From assembly GCA_026874595.1 (NCBI GenBank), contig JAPPUL010000022.1, forward strand, positions 1 to 64,000: a stretch of DNA of 64,000 bases, in the 5' to 3' direction. Under the pieces are notes generated by a model. That model saw nothing but the letters and a program-made list of their open reading frames with translations, searched no databases and was not told the origin of the DNA. The DNA is from Sipunculus nudus (taxonomy: Eukaryota; Annelida; Sipuncula; Golfingiida; Sipunculidae). A program made the position numbers and the translations under genes. Shown here in pieces: positions 1 through 8,174 of the stretch (its first letter is position 1; each line of letters begins with the position of its first letter).

Positions 1-124
1 GTTCTTGCGTCTCACATGTAGCATTCTACTGGCCACAGTTTTGCAGGAATCGTTTTGTAAATTACACTTGTCATATATCGTGATGATATCTGGAAGTCCT
101 ATGTTTATTATTCAAATAAGTCAA

Positions 125-136
125 AGGTCAAGGTCA
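125..136 (+). promoter_or_regulatory. AGGTCA direct repeat (DR0)
   Basis: Two abutting AGGTCA hexamers, the half-site of nuclear receptors. This copy lies in the error-rich start of the window. Confidence 0.4.
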
Positions 137-302
137 AAAGTGATCAAAATATATCAAAATCTTATTTTCTTTAGAACTTTATTAATATTGGTTCTTTCTT
201 CACAAACTATGGATTATTTTCTTTCACTTTGACCACTGCTCGTTCATCTGACTAACTTAACCTCATTTCCGGCAAGCGCGTGACCTCTGGTCATCTAGTT
301 TT

Positions 303-329
303 GTTTGTCTGTCTGTCTGTCTGTCTGTG
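303..329 (+). repeat. TCTG microsatellite, S1
   Basis: Five or more TCTG repeats following GTTTG, ending at the GTGTACTCTCTACAGG word. Reading frames through it give Ser-Val-Cys-Leu repeats in every frame. Confidence 0.85.
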
Positions 330-430
330 TACTCTCTACAGGCCCACAATTTTTCCAGCAATTGCTTTCAAACTTATACAGCTGGTAGACAAGCAAAAGT
401 CCTGGAGGGCCTATTGTTTTTGGGCATTAT

Positions 431-455
431 AGGTCAAATGTCAAGGTCAAGGTCA
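431..455 (+). promoter_or_regulatory. AGGTCA cluster, three half-sites
   Basis: AGGTCA at 431, 444 and 450. The TCAAGGTCA overlap is the extended half-site known for FTZ-F1/SF-1 and ERR-type monomer binding. Confidence 0.4.
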
Positions 456-587
456 TCAAAGGTATACAAAACGGTTTTTTTGTTCATATCTGTGTTAATA
501 TTGGTCGTATCTACTTCAAACAGTAGCTCATTTTAATCGTCATTCCAAGGGCCTGCTTTTTCTGGTGTGCAGCTGACTCAATTTGCG

Positions 588-601
588 GTAACCATGGTAA
601 C
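588..601. promoter_or_regulatory. X-box (RFX/DAF-19)-like palindrome, S1
   Basis: GTAACCATGGTAAC fits the published nematode DAF-19 X-box GTHNYYATRRNAAC at every position. RFX-family factors binding this element are conserved across animals. Function here is inferred from sequence only. Confidence 0.45.
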
Positions 602-736
602 GCATTTTTGGGGAAAAGTGCTGATATTTTTCTAAATTTGTCAGTTTTAAAGCTACAGAGGTCTAGTTTTTTGCTTCAGGTTGCATTCACCTAGTACTAC
701 AAAGATTCTATTAAGAGTCTCCGCAATATCTCGTAT

Positions 737-759
737 AATATCTCGTCAAACGAGATATT
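737..759. repeat. 10-bp-stem hairpin AATATCTCGT-CAA-ACGAGATATT, S1
   Basis: Perfect 10-bp inverted repeat with a CAA loop. Further TCTCG and CGAGA words on both sides can extend pairing or offer alternative registers. Confidence 0.85.
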
Positions 760-878
760 TCGAGATTTCAGTAATCTTACCCTGGAGGCCACAGTTTTGC
801 AGGAATCTTTTTGAAACTGGCATATCTTAAGGTCCTACACTATTATCTCGAAATCAATTTTTCATTTTTTTAATTCGG

Positions 879-894
879 CCGCTAGGGGGCGCTG
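879..894 (+). promoter_or_regulatory. CTCF-like motif 1 of 11
   Basis: CCGCTAGGGGGCGCTG. It agrees with the published vertebrate CTCF core CCASYAGRKGGCRS at 13 of 14 positions; the third base is G. It lies ~30 bp after an ATCTCGAAA word and ~15 bp before an AACATATCAT word, the fixed setting of this module. Binding is untested. Confidence 0.5.
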
Positions 895-1208
895 GGTGCA
901 AACCTCTCCAACATATCATGTTTTGGCAATATCTCCAAAATTATAAGCCTCAATTACAAAAAACTATAGTTTATTTTTTTTCCTCTAAGTCTTCTTCATG
1001 AACTCGTTTAGTCATCTGGTCTCAATCTTGTGTCACTTTGTCTGTGTGTCTGTTTCTCAGTTGTCCTCAAATCCGCTTGCTTGCCGGTTCTTGCGTCTCA
1101 CATATAGCATTCTACAGGGCCACAGTTTTGAAAGAATCTTTTTAAAACTATTACATCTTATGTCTTACACTAATATCTCGAAACGGATTTTTCATTTTCC
1201 AGAATTGG

Positions 1209-1224
1209 CCGCTAGGGGGCGGTG
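1209..1224 (+). promoter_or_regulatory. CTCF-like motif 2 of 11
   Basis: CCGCTAGGGGGCGGTG, 13 of 14 core positions. The GCGGTGCACTC ending marks the second module type, which alternates with the GCGCTGGGTGC type in S1 and S2. Confidence 0.5.
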
Positions 1225-1547
1225 CACTCAAACCTTCCACAAACATATTATTTTTTGGCCATATCTCCAAAAACTATTAACCTTAATCACATAAACTATA
1301 GCTTATTATCTTCCTCTGAGGTTTCTCCATCACATGATTAAGTCAACTGGGTCTCAATCTTGGGTCAATTTGTCAGTATGTTTGTCTGTTTTTTCAGTTG
1401 TCCTCAATTTCGCCTGCTTCCTGGTTCTTGCGTCTCACATGTAGCATTCTACTGGCCACAGTTTTCCAGGAATCGTTTTGTAAATTACACTTGTCATATA
1501 TCGTGATGATATCTGGAAGTCCTATGTTTATTATTCAAATAAGTCAG

Positions 1548-1565
1548 AGGTCAAGGTCAAGGTGA
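1548..1565 (+). promoter_or_regulatory. AGGTCA direct repeat with third AGGTGA
   Basis: Two abutting AGGTCA hexamers followed directly by AGGTGA. Confidence 0.4.
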
Positions 1566-1701
1566 TCAAAATATATCAAAATCTTATTTACTTTAGAACT
1601 TTGTTAATATTGGTTCTTTCTTCACAAACTATGGATTATTTTCTTTCACTTTGACACTGCTCGTTCATCTGACAAATTTTACATCATTTCCGGCAAGCGC
1701 G

Positions 1702-1714
1702 TGACCTCAGGTCA
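1702..1714. promoter_or_regulatory. TGACCT-C-AGGTCA everted half-sites
   Basis: A 13-bp odd-centre palindrome inside the GCGCGTGACC module. It is perfect only in S2 and S3 (3091-3103); S1, S0a and S0b have TGACCTCTGGTCA, with one arm mutated. Confidence 0.4.
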
Positions 1715-1719
1715 TCTAG

Positions 1720-1741
1720 TCTGTCTGTCTGTCTGTCTGTG
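1720..1741 (+). repeat. TCTG microsatellite, S2
   Basis: Same position as in S1, without the preceding TTTG units. Confidence 0.85.
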
Positions 1742-1839
1742 TACTCTCTACAGGCCACAATTTTCCAGCAATTGCTTTCAAACTTATACAGCTGGTAGAC
1801 AAGCAAAAGTCCTGGAGGCCTATTGTTTTTGGGCATTAT

Positions 1840-1864
1840 AGGTCAAATGTCAAGGTCAAGGTCA
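1840..1864 (+). promoter_or_regulatory. AGGTCA cluster, three half-sites
   Basis: S2 counterpart of the cluster at 431, unchanged (AGGTCA at 1840, 1853 and 1859). Confidence 0.4.
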
Positions 1865-1991
1865 TCAAAAGTATACAAAACGGTTTTTTGTTCATATCTG
1901 TGTTAATATTGGTCGTATCTACTTCAACAGTAGCTCATTTTTATCGTCATTCCAAGGCCTGTTTTCTGGTATGTAGCTGACTCAATTTGCG

Positions 1992-2005
1992 GTAACCATG
2001 GTAAC
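1992..2005. promoter_or_regulatory. X-box-like palindrome, S2
   Basis: GTAACCATGGTAAC, the same perfect consensus match as in S1. Confidence 0.45.
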
Positions 2006-2138
2006 GCATTTTTGGGGAAAAGTGCTGATATTTTTCTAAATTTGTCAGTTTTAAAGCTACAGAGGTCTAGTTTTTTGCTTCAGGTAGCATTCACCTAGTA
2101 CTACAAGATTCTATTAAGAGTCTCGCAATATCTCGTAT

Positions 2139-2161
2139 AATATCTCGTCAAACGAGATATT
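2139..2161. repeat. 10-bp-stem hairpin, S2
   Basis: Identical to the S1 hairpin in stem and loop. Confidence 0.85.
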
Positions 2162-2279
2162 TCGAGATTTCAGTAATCTTGCCCTGGAGGCCACAGTTTT
2201 GCAGGAATCTTTTTGAAACTGGCATATCTTAAGTCCTACACTATTATCTCGAAATCAATTTTTCATTTTTTTAATTCGG

Positions 2280-2295
2280 CCGCTAGGGGGCGCTG
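2280..2295 (+). promoter_or_regulatory. CTCF-like motif 3 of 11
   Basis: CCGCTAGGGGGCGCTG, the S2 counterpart of motif 1, unchanged. Confidence 0.5.
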
Positions 2296-2610
2296 GGTGC
2301 AAACCTCTCCAACATATCATGTTTTGGCAATATCTCCAAAATTATAAGCCTCAATTACAAAAACTATAGTGTATTTTTTTCCTCTAAGTCTTCTTCATGA
2401 ACTCGTTTAGTCATCTGGTCTCAATCTTGTGTCACTTTGTCTGTGTGTCCGTCTGTTTCTCAGTTGTCCTCAAATCCGCTTGCTTGCCGGTTCTTGCGTC
2501 TCACATATAGCATTCTACAGGACACAGTTTTGAAAGAATCTTTTTAAAACTATTACATCTTCTGTCTTACACTAATATCTCGAAACTGATTTTTTATTTT
2601 CCAGAATTGG

Positions 2611-2626
2611 CCGCTAGGGGGCGGTG
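2611..2626 (+). promoter_or_regulatory. CTCF-like motif 4 of 11
   Basis: CCGCTAGGGGGCGGTG, the S2 counterpart of motif 2, unchanged although flanking bases differ. Confidence 0.5.
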
Positions 2627-2936
2627 CACTCAAACTTGCACAACATATCATTTTTTGGCCATATCTCCAAAACTATTAACCTCATTTACATAAACTATAG
2701 CTTATTATCTTCCTCTTAGGTTTCTTCATAACATGATTAAGTCATCTGTTCTCAATCTTGGGTCAGTATGTTTGTCTGTTTGTCAGTTGTCCTCAATTTC
2801 GCCTGCTTCCTGGTTCTTGCGTCTATCATGTAGCATTCTACTGGCCACAGTTTTGCAGGAATCGTTTTGTAAATTACACTTGTCATATATCGTGATGATA
2901 TGTGGAAGTCCTATGTTTATTATTCAAATAAGTCAA

Positions 2937-2954
2937 AGGTCAAGGTCAAGGTGA
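2937..2954 (+). promoter_or_regulatory. AGGTCA direct repeat with third AGGTGA
   Basis: S3 counterpart of the cluster at 1548, here preceded by AA (CAAAGGTCA). Confidence 0.4.
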
Positions 2955-3112
2955 TCAAAATATATCAAAATCTTATTTTCTTTAGAACTTTGTTAATATT
3001 GGTTCTTTCCTCACAAACTATGGATTATTTTCTTTCACTTTGACACTGCTCGTTCATCTGACTAATTTTACATCATTTCCGGCAAGCGCGTGACCTCAGG
3101 TCATCTAGTTTG

Positions 3113-3324
3113 TTGCTTGCCGGAAATCTTCGATTTCTGCAAGCAGGTTGGTCAGTCGCGGATGTCTGTTTGTCTGTTTGTTGCTTGCCGGAAATCTTCG
3201 ATTTCTGCAAGCAGGTTGGTCAGTCGCGGATGTCTGTTTGTCTGTTTGTTTGTTGCTTGCCGGAAATCTTCGATTTCTGCAAGCAGGTTGGTCAGTCGCG
3301 GATGTCTGTTTGTCTGTTTGTTTG
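3113..3324 (+). repeat. Three 68-72-bp cassettes with hairpin core (copy 1)
   Basis: Starts at 3113, 3181 and 3253 give periods of 68 and 72 bp; the difference is one extra TTTG in the TCTG-rich tail. Each cassette holds a hairpin at 3115-3144, 3183-3212 and 3255-3284: GCTTGC..GAAAT, loop CTTCG, then ATTTC.GCAAGC. The left arm GCTTGCCGGAAAT is the exact reverse complement of ATTTCCGGCAAGC at 3075-3087. Because 68 and 72 are not multiples of three, the same peptides appear in all frames, which argues against coding. Confidence 0.92.
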
Positions 3325-3342
3325 TTTGTCTGTCTGTCTGTG
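3302..3342 (+). repeat. TCTG/TTTG microsatellite, S3
   Basis: A mixed TTTG and TCTG run joining the last hairpin cassette to the GTGTACTCTCTACAGG word. Confidence 0.8.
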
Positions 3343-3440
3343 TACTCTCTACAGGCCACAATTTTCCAGCAATTGCTTTCAAACTTATACAGCTGGTAGA
3401 CAAGCAAAAGTCCTGGAGGCCTATTGTTTTTGGGCATTAT

Positions 3441-3465
3441 AGGTCAAATGTCAAGGTCAAGGTCA
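3441..3465 (+). promoter_or_regulatory. AGGTCA cluster, three half-sites
   Basis: S3 counterpart, after the hairpin cassettes; AGGTCA at 3441, 3454 and 3460. Confidence 0.4.
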
Positions 3466-3592
3466 TCAAAAGTATACAAAACGGTTTTTTGTTCATATCT
3501 GTGTTAATATTGGTCGTATCTACTTCAACAGTAGCTCATTTTAATCGTCATTCCAAGGCCTGTTTTCTGATGTGTAGCTGACTCAATTTGCG

Positions 3593-3606
3593 GTAACCAT
3601 GGTTAC
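3593..3606. promoter_or_regulatory. GTAACCATGGTTAC perfect palindrome, S3
   Basis: A fully self-complementary 14-mer. It differs from the X-box consensus by one base in the right half. It marks the point after which the unit switches to the diverged tail. Confidence 0.4.
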
Positions 3607-3733
3607 GCAATTTTTTGGGAGGAATCATGGAATTTCATGATATTTTTCAAATTTGCATCAATCGTACTGATTCTGAGATATTTTATGTAACACAAGAATA
3701 TCTCGAAATTGTTTTTTCAGATTTTGGAAATGG

Positions 3734-3749
3734 CCGCCAGGGGGCGTTG
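3734..3749 (+). promoter_or_regulatory. CTCF-like motif 5 of 11 (strong)
   Basis: CCGCCAGGGGGCGTTG with TGG upstream. It keeps the CAGGGGGCG centre typical of the vertebrate matrix, in a part of the unit where the surrounding module has diverged heavily. Confidence 0.55.
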
Positions 3750-4052
3750 CAGATGAAAAAACATGCAAATTTGTTTTGGTGCTATACCTCCAGAACTATT
3801 AAACATTGGGCCATTTCCATCACAGCACCTTCAACTGGGGTCCATGGGCTTATTTTTGCGCATAGGTGTCAAAGTGCGCTATTGCCAGATTTCTCTATTT
3901 TTGGGGTAAAACTTTTGAATTTTGAAAATATGCAGTTTTCAGCTTCTAACTCTGTCAGTTTTTATGCTGGAGAGGTCAATTTTTTTGCATCTTGTAGCCC
4001 TTGGTGAGTTCTCGGTGATCCAATCAAAATTCTTGCAAAATCTCGCACCGTT

Positions 4053-4067
4053 TCTCGTCAAACGAGA
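4053..4067. repeat. Shortened CGAGA hairpin in decayed tail
   Basis: TCTCGT-CAA-ACGAGA keeps a 6-bp stem and the same CAA loop. Weaker relatives lie near 4510, 4655 and 4800, each keeping CAAACGAGA on the right arm while the left arm has mutated. Confidence 0.65.
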
Positions 4068-4189
4068 GTCTTCGAGATTTCATTAAATATGACCTACAGG
4101 TTGCATTTTTTTAACAATGGCTTTGAAATTGATATATTTTGTGTTATTTATAAATATCTCGAAATCAGTTTTTCATTTTTTGGAAATAG

Positions 4190-4205
4190 CCACCAGGGGG
4201 CGTGG
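4190..4205 (+). promoter_or_regulatory. CTCF-like motif 6 of 11 (strong)
   Basis: CCACCAGGGGGCGTGG. It has the canonical CCACCAGGGGGCG core and differs from CCASYAGRKGGCRS only at the last base. It sits in the decayed tail, so the core survived while its flanks did not. Confidence 0.55.
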
Positions 4206-4336
4206 CACCTGAAACACTGTAACATATCATTTTTCTGCAATATCTAAAATAATTTTAAACATGGCACAATTTTTATCGTTGTATCTTAAACTAGGAACAT
4301 TGGCTTATTCCTCCGCACATGTAGCTTTGTGCTGCC

Positions 4337-4350
4337 GTTACCATGGTTAC
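4337..4350 (-). promoter_or_regulatory. X-box-like palindrome on the minus strand
   Basis: GTTACCATGGTTAC; its reverse complement GTAACCATGGTAAC is a perfect X-box match, so this site is in the opposite orientation to those in S1 and S2 and has survived in the decayed tail. Confidence 0.42.
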
Positions 4351-4974
4351 CAAATTTTGGGGTTAAACTTGACAATCTGTAAATAATAAGTTTTTTGCTT
4401 CTATCTCGGTTGATATTTATACTACAAGGGTCTAGTTTTCTGCATGAGGTAGCATTCCCTTGCCTCTAATGCAGTTAATTGCAAGTCTCGTAGAATCTCG
4501 CTCTGTTTTCCGTCAAACGAGAAATTACGAGATTTCACAGAAATGCTTATAATTCGGTCACCTTTTCGGCTAAAGAGGAGCAGTTTTCAGCATTTTGTTG
4601 CATTTTGGAAGCTTAACATGATAATAACTTACATCTCGCCACATCTCGTATCATCTCCCGCCAAACGAGAATATTCGAGAATTCGAACAAATGTGCATAT
4701 CTCTGTCATTTTAATGCCAGAGATTTTTTTTTCTATTGTTCAAGATTCACTTGACTAGTTTGAAGTGACAAAATTGAATATCTCGTCATATCTCGCACCA
4801 TTTCTTGTCAAACGAGAACATGGGACCATTCAAAGATACGCCTATAATTCTGTTATTTAAATGCTGAAGACCTTTAGTTTTCAGCATTCGATAGCGTCTA
4901 ACACTCTCGGTCACATCTCGATAATATTGTAAGTTTCGTCAAATCTGGGATCGTTTTTTCTTCAAATAAAAAAG

Positions 4975-5350
4975 TGCATGCTATTGCCGTGACCATAAGT
5001 GGCGGCAGTATGTGATAGTAAATGTCGGCAGGGGCATTACCCTTGACAGTTGGAGCCATGTTCTATGGGTGTGCGATGGCCCATGAAGAAGAATTCTATT
5101 GTGCTGTTATCGTCTTCCTTTGATCGTTGCTTCGTAAGCTTCACAGACCAGCGCCAACCACCTGGTTGCCATGTGTCCTCAATGTAAACAACATTTGCTG
5201 TTTTCCTTTACCTGAGATATGTATGGTAGCCTGTTCACTTGTCCTTAGATTGTTTATTGTTGGTGTATTGAAGTAAAATAAAATGCCATGTTTTCCTGCA
5301 TATTGATTGTAAATTGAATAAAATCATACAAGAACCAACCAATGTTCTAT
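4975..5350. other. Block II: non-repetitive segment with 40-codon ORF
   Basis: This segment is not related to the other modules of the unit and is visibly richer in G and C over 4980-5190. A plus-strand ORF from ATG 5065 to TAA 5187 encodes 40 residues, including a Pro/Gln/Arg patch near the end; I do not recognise the product. Two AATAAA motifs follow at 5277-5282 and 5317-5322, so the layout resembles the last part of an exon plus a 3' UTR. It could equally be the end of an old transposon. Equivalents are at 16830, 28687, 40543 and 52242. Confidence 0.4.
5277..5322 (+). promoter_or_regulatory. Two AATAAA polyadenylation-signal-like hexamers
   Basis: AATAAA occurs at 5277-5282 and 5317-5322 just before the minisatellite. 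In AT-rich DNA this hexamer is common by chance; I list it because of its position after the ORF-bearing segment. No transcript evidence is available. Confidence 0.25.
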
Positions 5351-6845
5351 GACCACTATTTCAGATTTGAGATCAGAACAATTGATTTCTGCATAAACCA
5401 CTATGACCAGATTTGAAAAACTTTAAAGTGGTCTATATTTTTTTCTGAAGAAGTTGAGCTATATGCTTGGAGATGCCAGCCAGTGGGTGTGAATGGATTG
5501 CAATGAAACCCAAACCAGGTGTGTGTGAAGAGTCTGGTGGAGATGAAGGGGGCCAAAACCTATTTGACTGTGTATAAGCATAAACTGGCCTGAAATCAGG
5601 TTTCTGGGGGCTTGAAATTTTTGTTTGTAGGAGCAGGGTAATATTATCTTGTTTCCCTGTATATACACCCTAAACTGGGCCTAATGACACCAAAACCAGG
5701 TTTGTGGGACCATCAGTACAGATTTGAGGTAAAAATATGGATTTTCTCTGTATATCACTATGTTCACTGTGTCCAGATTTGGAAATTCAAACTGGTCCTA
5801 ATTTTTTTTCTGAGGGAGTTGAGCCAAATGCTTTGAGATACCAGCCAGTGGGTGTAAATGGATTGCAATGATACCCAAACCAGGTGTGTGTGTTGAGTTT
5901 TGTGGAGATGAGGGGGGCCAGAACCTATTTGACTGTGTATAAGCATAAACTGGCCTGAAATCAGGTTTCTGGGGGCATGAAATTTTTGTTTGTGGGAACT
6001 GGGTAATATTATCTTGTTTCCCTGTATATACACCCTAAACTTGGCCTAATGACACCAAAACCAGGTTTGTGGGACCATCAGTACAGATTTGAGGTAAAAA
6101 AATGGATTTTCTCTGTATATCACTATGTTCACTGTGTCCAGATTTGGAAATTCAAACTGGTCCTAATTTTTTTTCTGAGGGAGTTGAGACAAATGCTTTG
6201 AGATACCAGCCAGTGGGTGTAAATGGATTGCAATGATACCCAAACCAGGTGTGTCTGTTGAGTTTTGTGGAGATGAGGGGGGCAAGAACCTATTTGACTG
6301 TGTATAAGCATAAACTGGCCTGAAATCAGGTTTCTGGGGGCTTGAAATTTTTGTTTGTGTCAGCAGGGTAATATTATCTTATTTCCCTGTATATACACCC
6401 TGAATTGGGCCTAATGACACCTAAACCATGTTTGTGGGACCATCATTACAGATTTGAGGTAAAAAAATGGATTTTCCCTGTATATCACTATGTCCACTGT
6501 GTCCAGATTTGGAAATTCAAACTGGCCCTAATTTTTTTTCTGAGGGATTTGAACCAAATGCTTTGAGATTCCAGCCAGTGGGTGTAAGTGGATTGCAATG
6601 ATAGCCAAACCAGGTGTGTGTGATGAGTCTGGTGGAGATGAGGTGGTCCAAAACACTATTTGCCTGTGTATAATAAGCCATATTACTGTCCTCAGCTGAA
6701 ATCAGCTTTCTGGGGGCTTGAAATGTTTGCTGGTGGGAACAAGGTAATATTATCTGGTTATCATGGATATACACCCTAAAATGGCCCTGAGGACACCAAA
6801 AACATGCATGTTGGACCATGAGTACAGATTTGAGGTAACAAATTG
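5351..6845 (+). repeat. Block III minisatellite, 365-bp period (copy 1)
   Basis: Four head-to-tail monomers with an exact 365-bp spacing (5455, 5820, 6185 and 6550 mark the same word) follow a partial monomer at 5351-5400. Inside each monomer the word AAACTGGNCCT recurs three times (5582, 5672 and 5789 in the first), so the monomer is itself built from shorter related pieces. Monomers 2 and 3 are nearly identical; 1 and 4 are more diverged, as expected for array edges. Minus-strand ORFs of 60-127 codons follow the repeat period and look incidental. Confidence 0.92.
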
Positions 6846-7013
6846 TCTGTCTATAAATTAAAAAAAAATCAAATATCAAACTGTTATAAACATGTATCAA
6901 TCTATTTAATAAAATCTCTTTTCATCCAATGAATTGCATCTTATTTCTTTATAAATAAACCATGATATTCAACTTCATCCAGCAATAAAAAATGAAAATA
7001 AAATGAATAAAAG

Positions 7014-7037
7014 TTTTTTTTTTTGGGGGGGGGGGGG
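7014..7037 (+). repeat. T11G13 homopolymer tract (copy 1)
   Basis: Eleven T followed by thirteen G, then TGGTGG. The long G run followed by further G pairs could form a G-quadruplex on the plus strand. The length differs in almost every unit, which makes it the main length polymorphism of the array, although homopolymer calling error is a real alternative. Confidence 0.9.
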
Positions 7038-7546
7038 TGGTGGTTGTGTTTTGTCAGTAAAATCCAGGCTTCTCTTTGGATCCCGGCGGTGGGCGAGGGT
7101 ACAATGGACACCAAACAACATTTGAATGAACATTTTTTCTGCTGTTATTGGATGAGCAAGTCTCTGTGAATTTTAAAAAAATATTTATTCTGGTATTCAA
7201 GATGACAGTGAAAATGACCACAGGCGCTTGAATCTCTATTTGTGTTGATCTTGGTTTAAATAGTGTTCAATTTACCTTAACAACAATCCCCTACCGTTTA
7301 ATGAGCTTTAAACCATGTTATATCGTTTGCCGGTACTTGTTTATATAATAGATACACAAGGCCGGCATCAAAGTCTGCGGACGGGTAGGCGATAATACAA
7401 AAAATCAATTGAAATTCCCAAATATTTCAAAGATTTTCGAGGGAAGAAACTTACAGTGGTTAAATGGCCAGTTTTTCTTTCTATAAAAGCATCAACAATT
7501 CCAATACACACAGTGTACCACATGTAATGAGCTCTTATTTGTAACT

Positions 7547-7709
7547 AGTCTGTATCCATTAAGCAGCTGTTACCCCAAACAAGGAAATCCCAATGTATCT
7601 TGGTCAGCAGTAAGGATTCCCCCTGGAACCTAACACCTGATTGGTTGATAATGATGGAAATAGTAATCTGGGATAAATCTGTCTGTTCGTCGCTTAATGG
7701 ATACAGACT
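7547..7709. repeat. Perfect 18-bp inverted repeat, 127-nt spacer
   Basis: The left arm at 7547-7564 is exactly the reverse complement of the right arm GCTTAATGGATACAGACT at 7692-7709. The 163-bp span has the size and end structure of a miniature inverted-repeat transposon. I see no target-site duplication next to the arms and no recognisable terminal consensus, so a cruciform or hairpin-forming element is an equal reading. It is the longest perfect inverted repeat I found in the unit. Confidence 0.8.
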
Positions 7710-8041
7710 CGTCATTGACTACCGATCTTACATAAGACGAAAACGCTTAACACTATATATTGTTTCAACAGTTTACTGTGCAAACCGTAACAAAAGCATG
7801 CAGGATATCAAATTTACAAAAAGTTCTTAAGGAAATATGATACAAAACATAAATTGTACCTTTGCTCACATTTAATGATATCATCATGATGAATTCTCCG
7901 CAAATTCTCCAGCTGTCCGCGTTATAGATATATATGTATTTATTAATGACAAAAATTGACATACAATTTTATGGAATAATTGCTGTTTTCTGGACCGTCC
8001 CAGCCCACAGGTAGGATAATATGGATTCCCGACAATATTCT

Positions 8042-8088
8042 AATGACCGTTCCCTGAGCTGGAACGGGCTAAGAAGGTCCCGGTCATT
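8042..8088. repeat. Competing nested hairpins before an oligo-T run
   Basis: AATGACCG (8042-8049) pairs with CGGTCATT (8081-8088), and CCGTTCC (8047-8053) pairs with GGAACGG (8061-8067). The arms overlap at 8047-8049, so the two stems are mutually exclusive in part. A T run follows immediately. The form resembles a structured RNA end or a Pol III terminator, but there is no recognisable A or B box upstream. Confidence 0.55.
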
Positions 8089-8174
8089 TTTTTTAATTGC
8101 CAATTCCCAGGTTTTTCGGACTAAAAAATGGCCCTACCCTTCATTCAATCTCCAGCCTCTTCTGGCGTTCCGGG

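Larger units (their letters stand above)
1..1423 (+). repeat. Block I subunit S1 (copy 1, with 22 insertions)
   Basis: First ~1.4-kb subunit of the modular block; the clean form is 1,401 bp at 11878-13278. It holds, in order: a TCTACTGGCCACAG-type module, an AGGTCA cluster, an ATTTCCGGCAAGCGCGTGACC module leading into a TCTG microsatellite, a second AGGTCA cluster, an X-box palindrome, a CGAGA hairpin, and two modules each ending in a CTCF-like motif. It is nearly identical to S2, which implies a recent duplication inside the unit. Confidence 0.9.
1424..2812 (+). repeat. Block I subunit S2
   Basis: Second subunit, 1,389 bp, with the same module order as S1 and only scattered differences, for example CTCAGGTCA in place of CTCTGGTCA after the GCGCGTGAC core, and GACACAG in place of GCCACAG. 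It is 12 bp shorter than clean S1, partly through a shorter TCTG run. Confidence 0.9.
2813..3614 (+). repeat. Block I subunit S3, truncated and triplicated
   Basis: Third subunit. It starts like S1 and S2 but is interrupted at 3113 by three tandem 68-72-bp cassettes placed between the GCGCGTGACC module and the TCTG run. It follows the family to the GTAACCATGGTTAC palindrome at 3593-3606 and then switches to a strongly diverged tail. Confidence 0.88.
3615..4974 (+). repeat. Block I decayed tail
   Basis: Diverged relatives of the same modules. The hairpin-like TCTCGTCAAACGAGA core recurs at 4053-4067, with weaker versions near 4510, 4655 and 4800. The ATCTCGAAA...CAGGGGGCG module recurs twice (motifs at 3734-3749 and 4190-4205). 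A 130-codon ORF (3615-4007) crosses the first of these motifs and has no recognisable domain; I do not treat it as a gene. The divergence suggests this is the oldest part of Block I. Confidence 0.75.

Noticed and set aside
327-536. Copy-1 specific ORF not found in other units
   Set aside because: It exists only because of inserted bases in the error-rich start of the window.
3113-3324. CRISPR-like array of hairpin repeats
   Set aside because: Only three units, intervals made of TCTG microsatellite and not unique spacers, no cas genes, and a eukaryotic context.
3090-3581. 163-codon plus-strand ORF, the longest of the unit
   Set aside because: It runs through the 68-72-bp hairpin cassettes and the TCTG run; the same peptides appear in other frames and on the other strand, and no domain is visible. 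The frame is set by the repeats.
3615-4007. 130-codon plus-strand ORF present in every copy
   Set aside because: Its presence in all copies is trivial because the DNA is identical. It spans an AT-rich diverged module and a CTCF-like motif, with no recognisable fold or signal. The one variant between copies is non-synonymous.
5764-6900. Minus-strand ORFs of 60-127 codons over the minisatellite
   Set aside because: They recur with the 365-bp period and break at monomer differences. No start context, domain or splice evidence supports translation.
8042-8096. Intrinsic terminator or Pol III gene end (hairpin plus T run)
   Set aside because: The stems are overlapping and short, and no promoter boxes or RNA gene precede them. 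Kept only as an inverted repeat.
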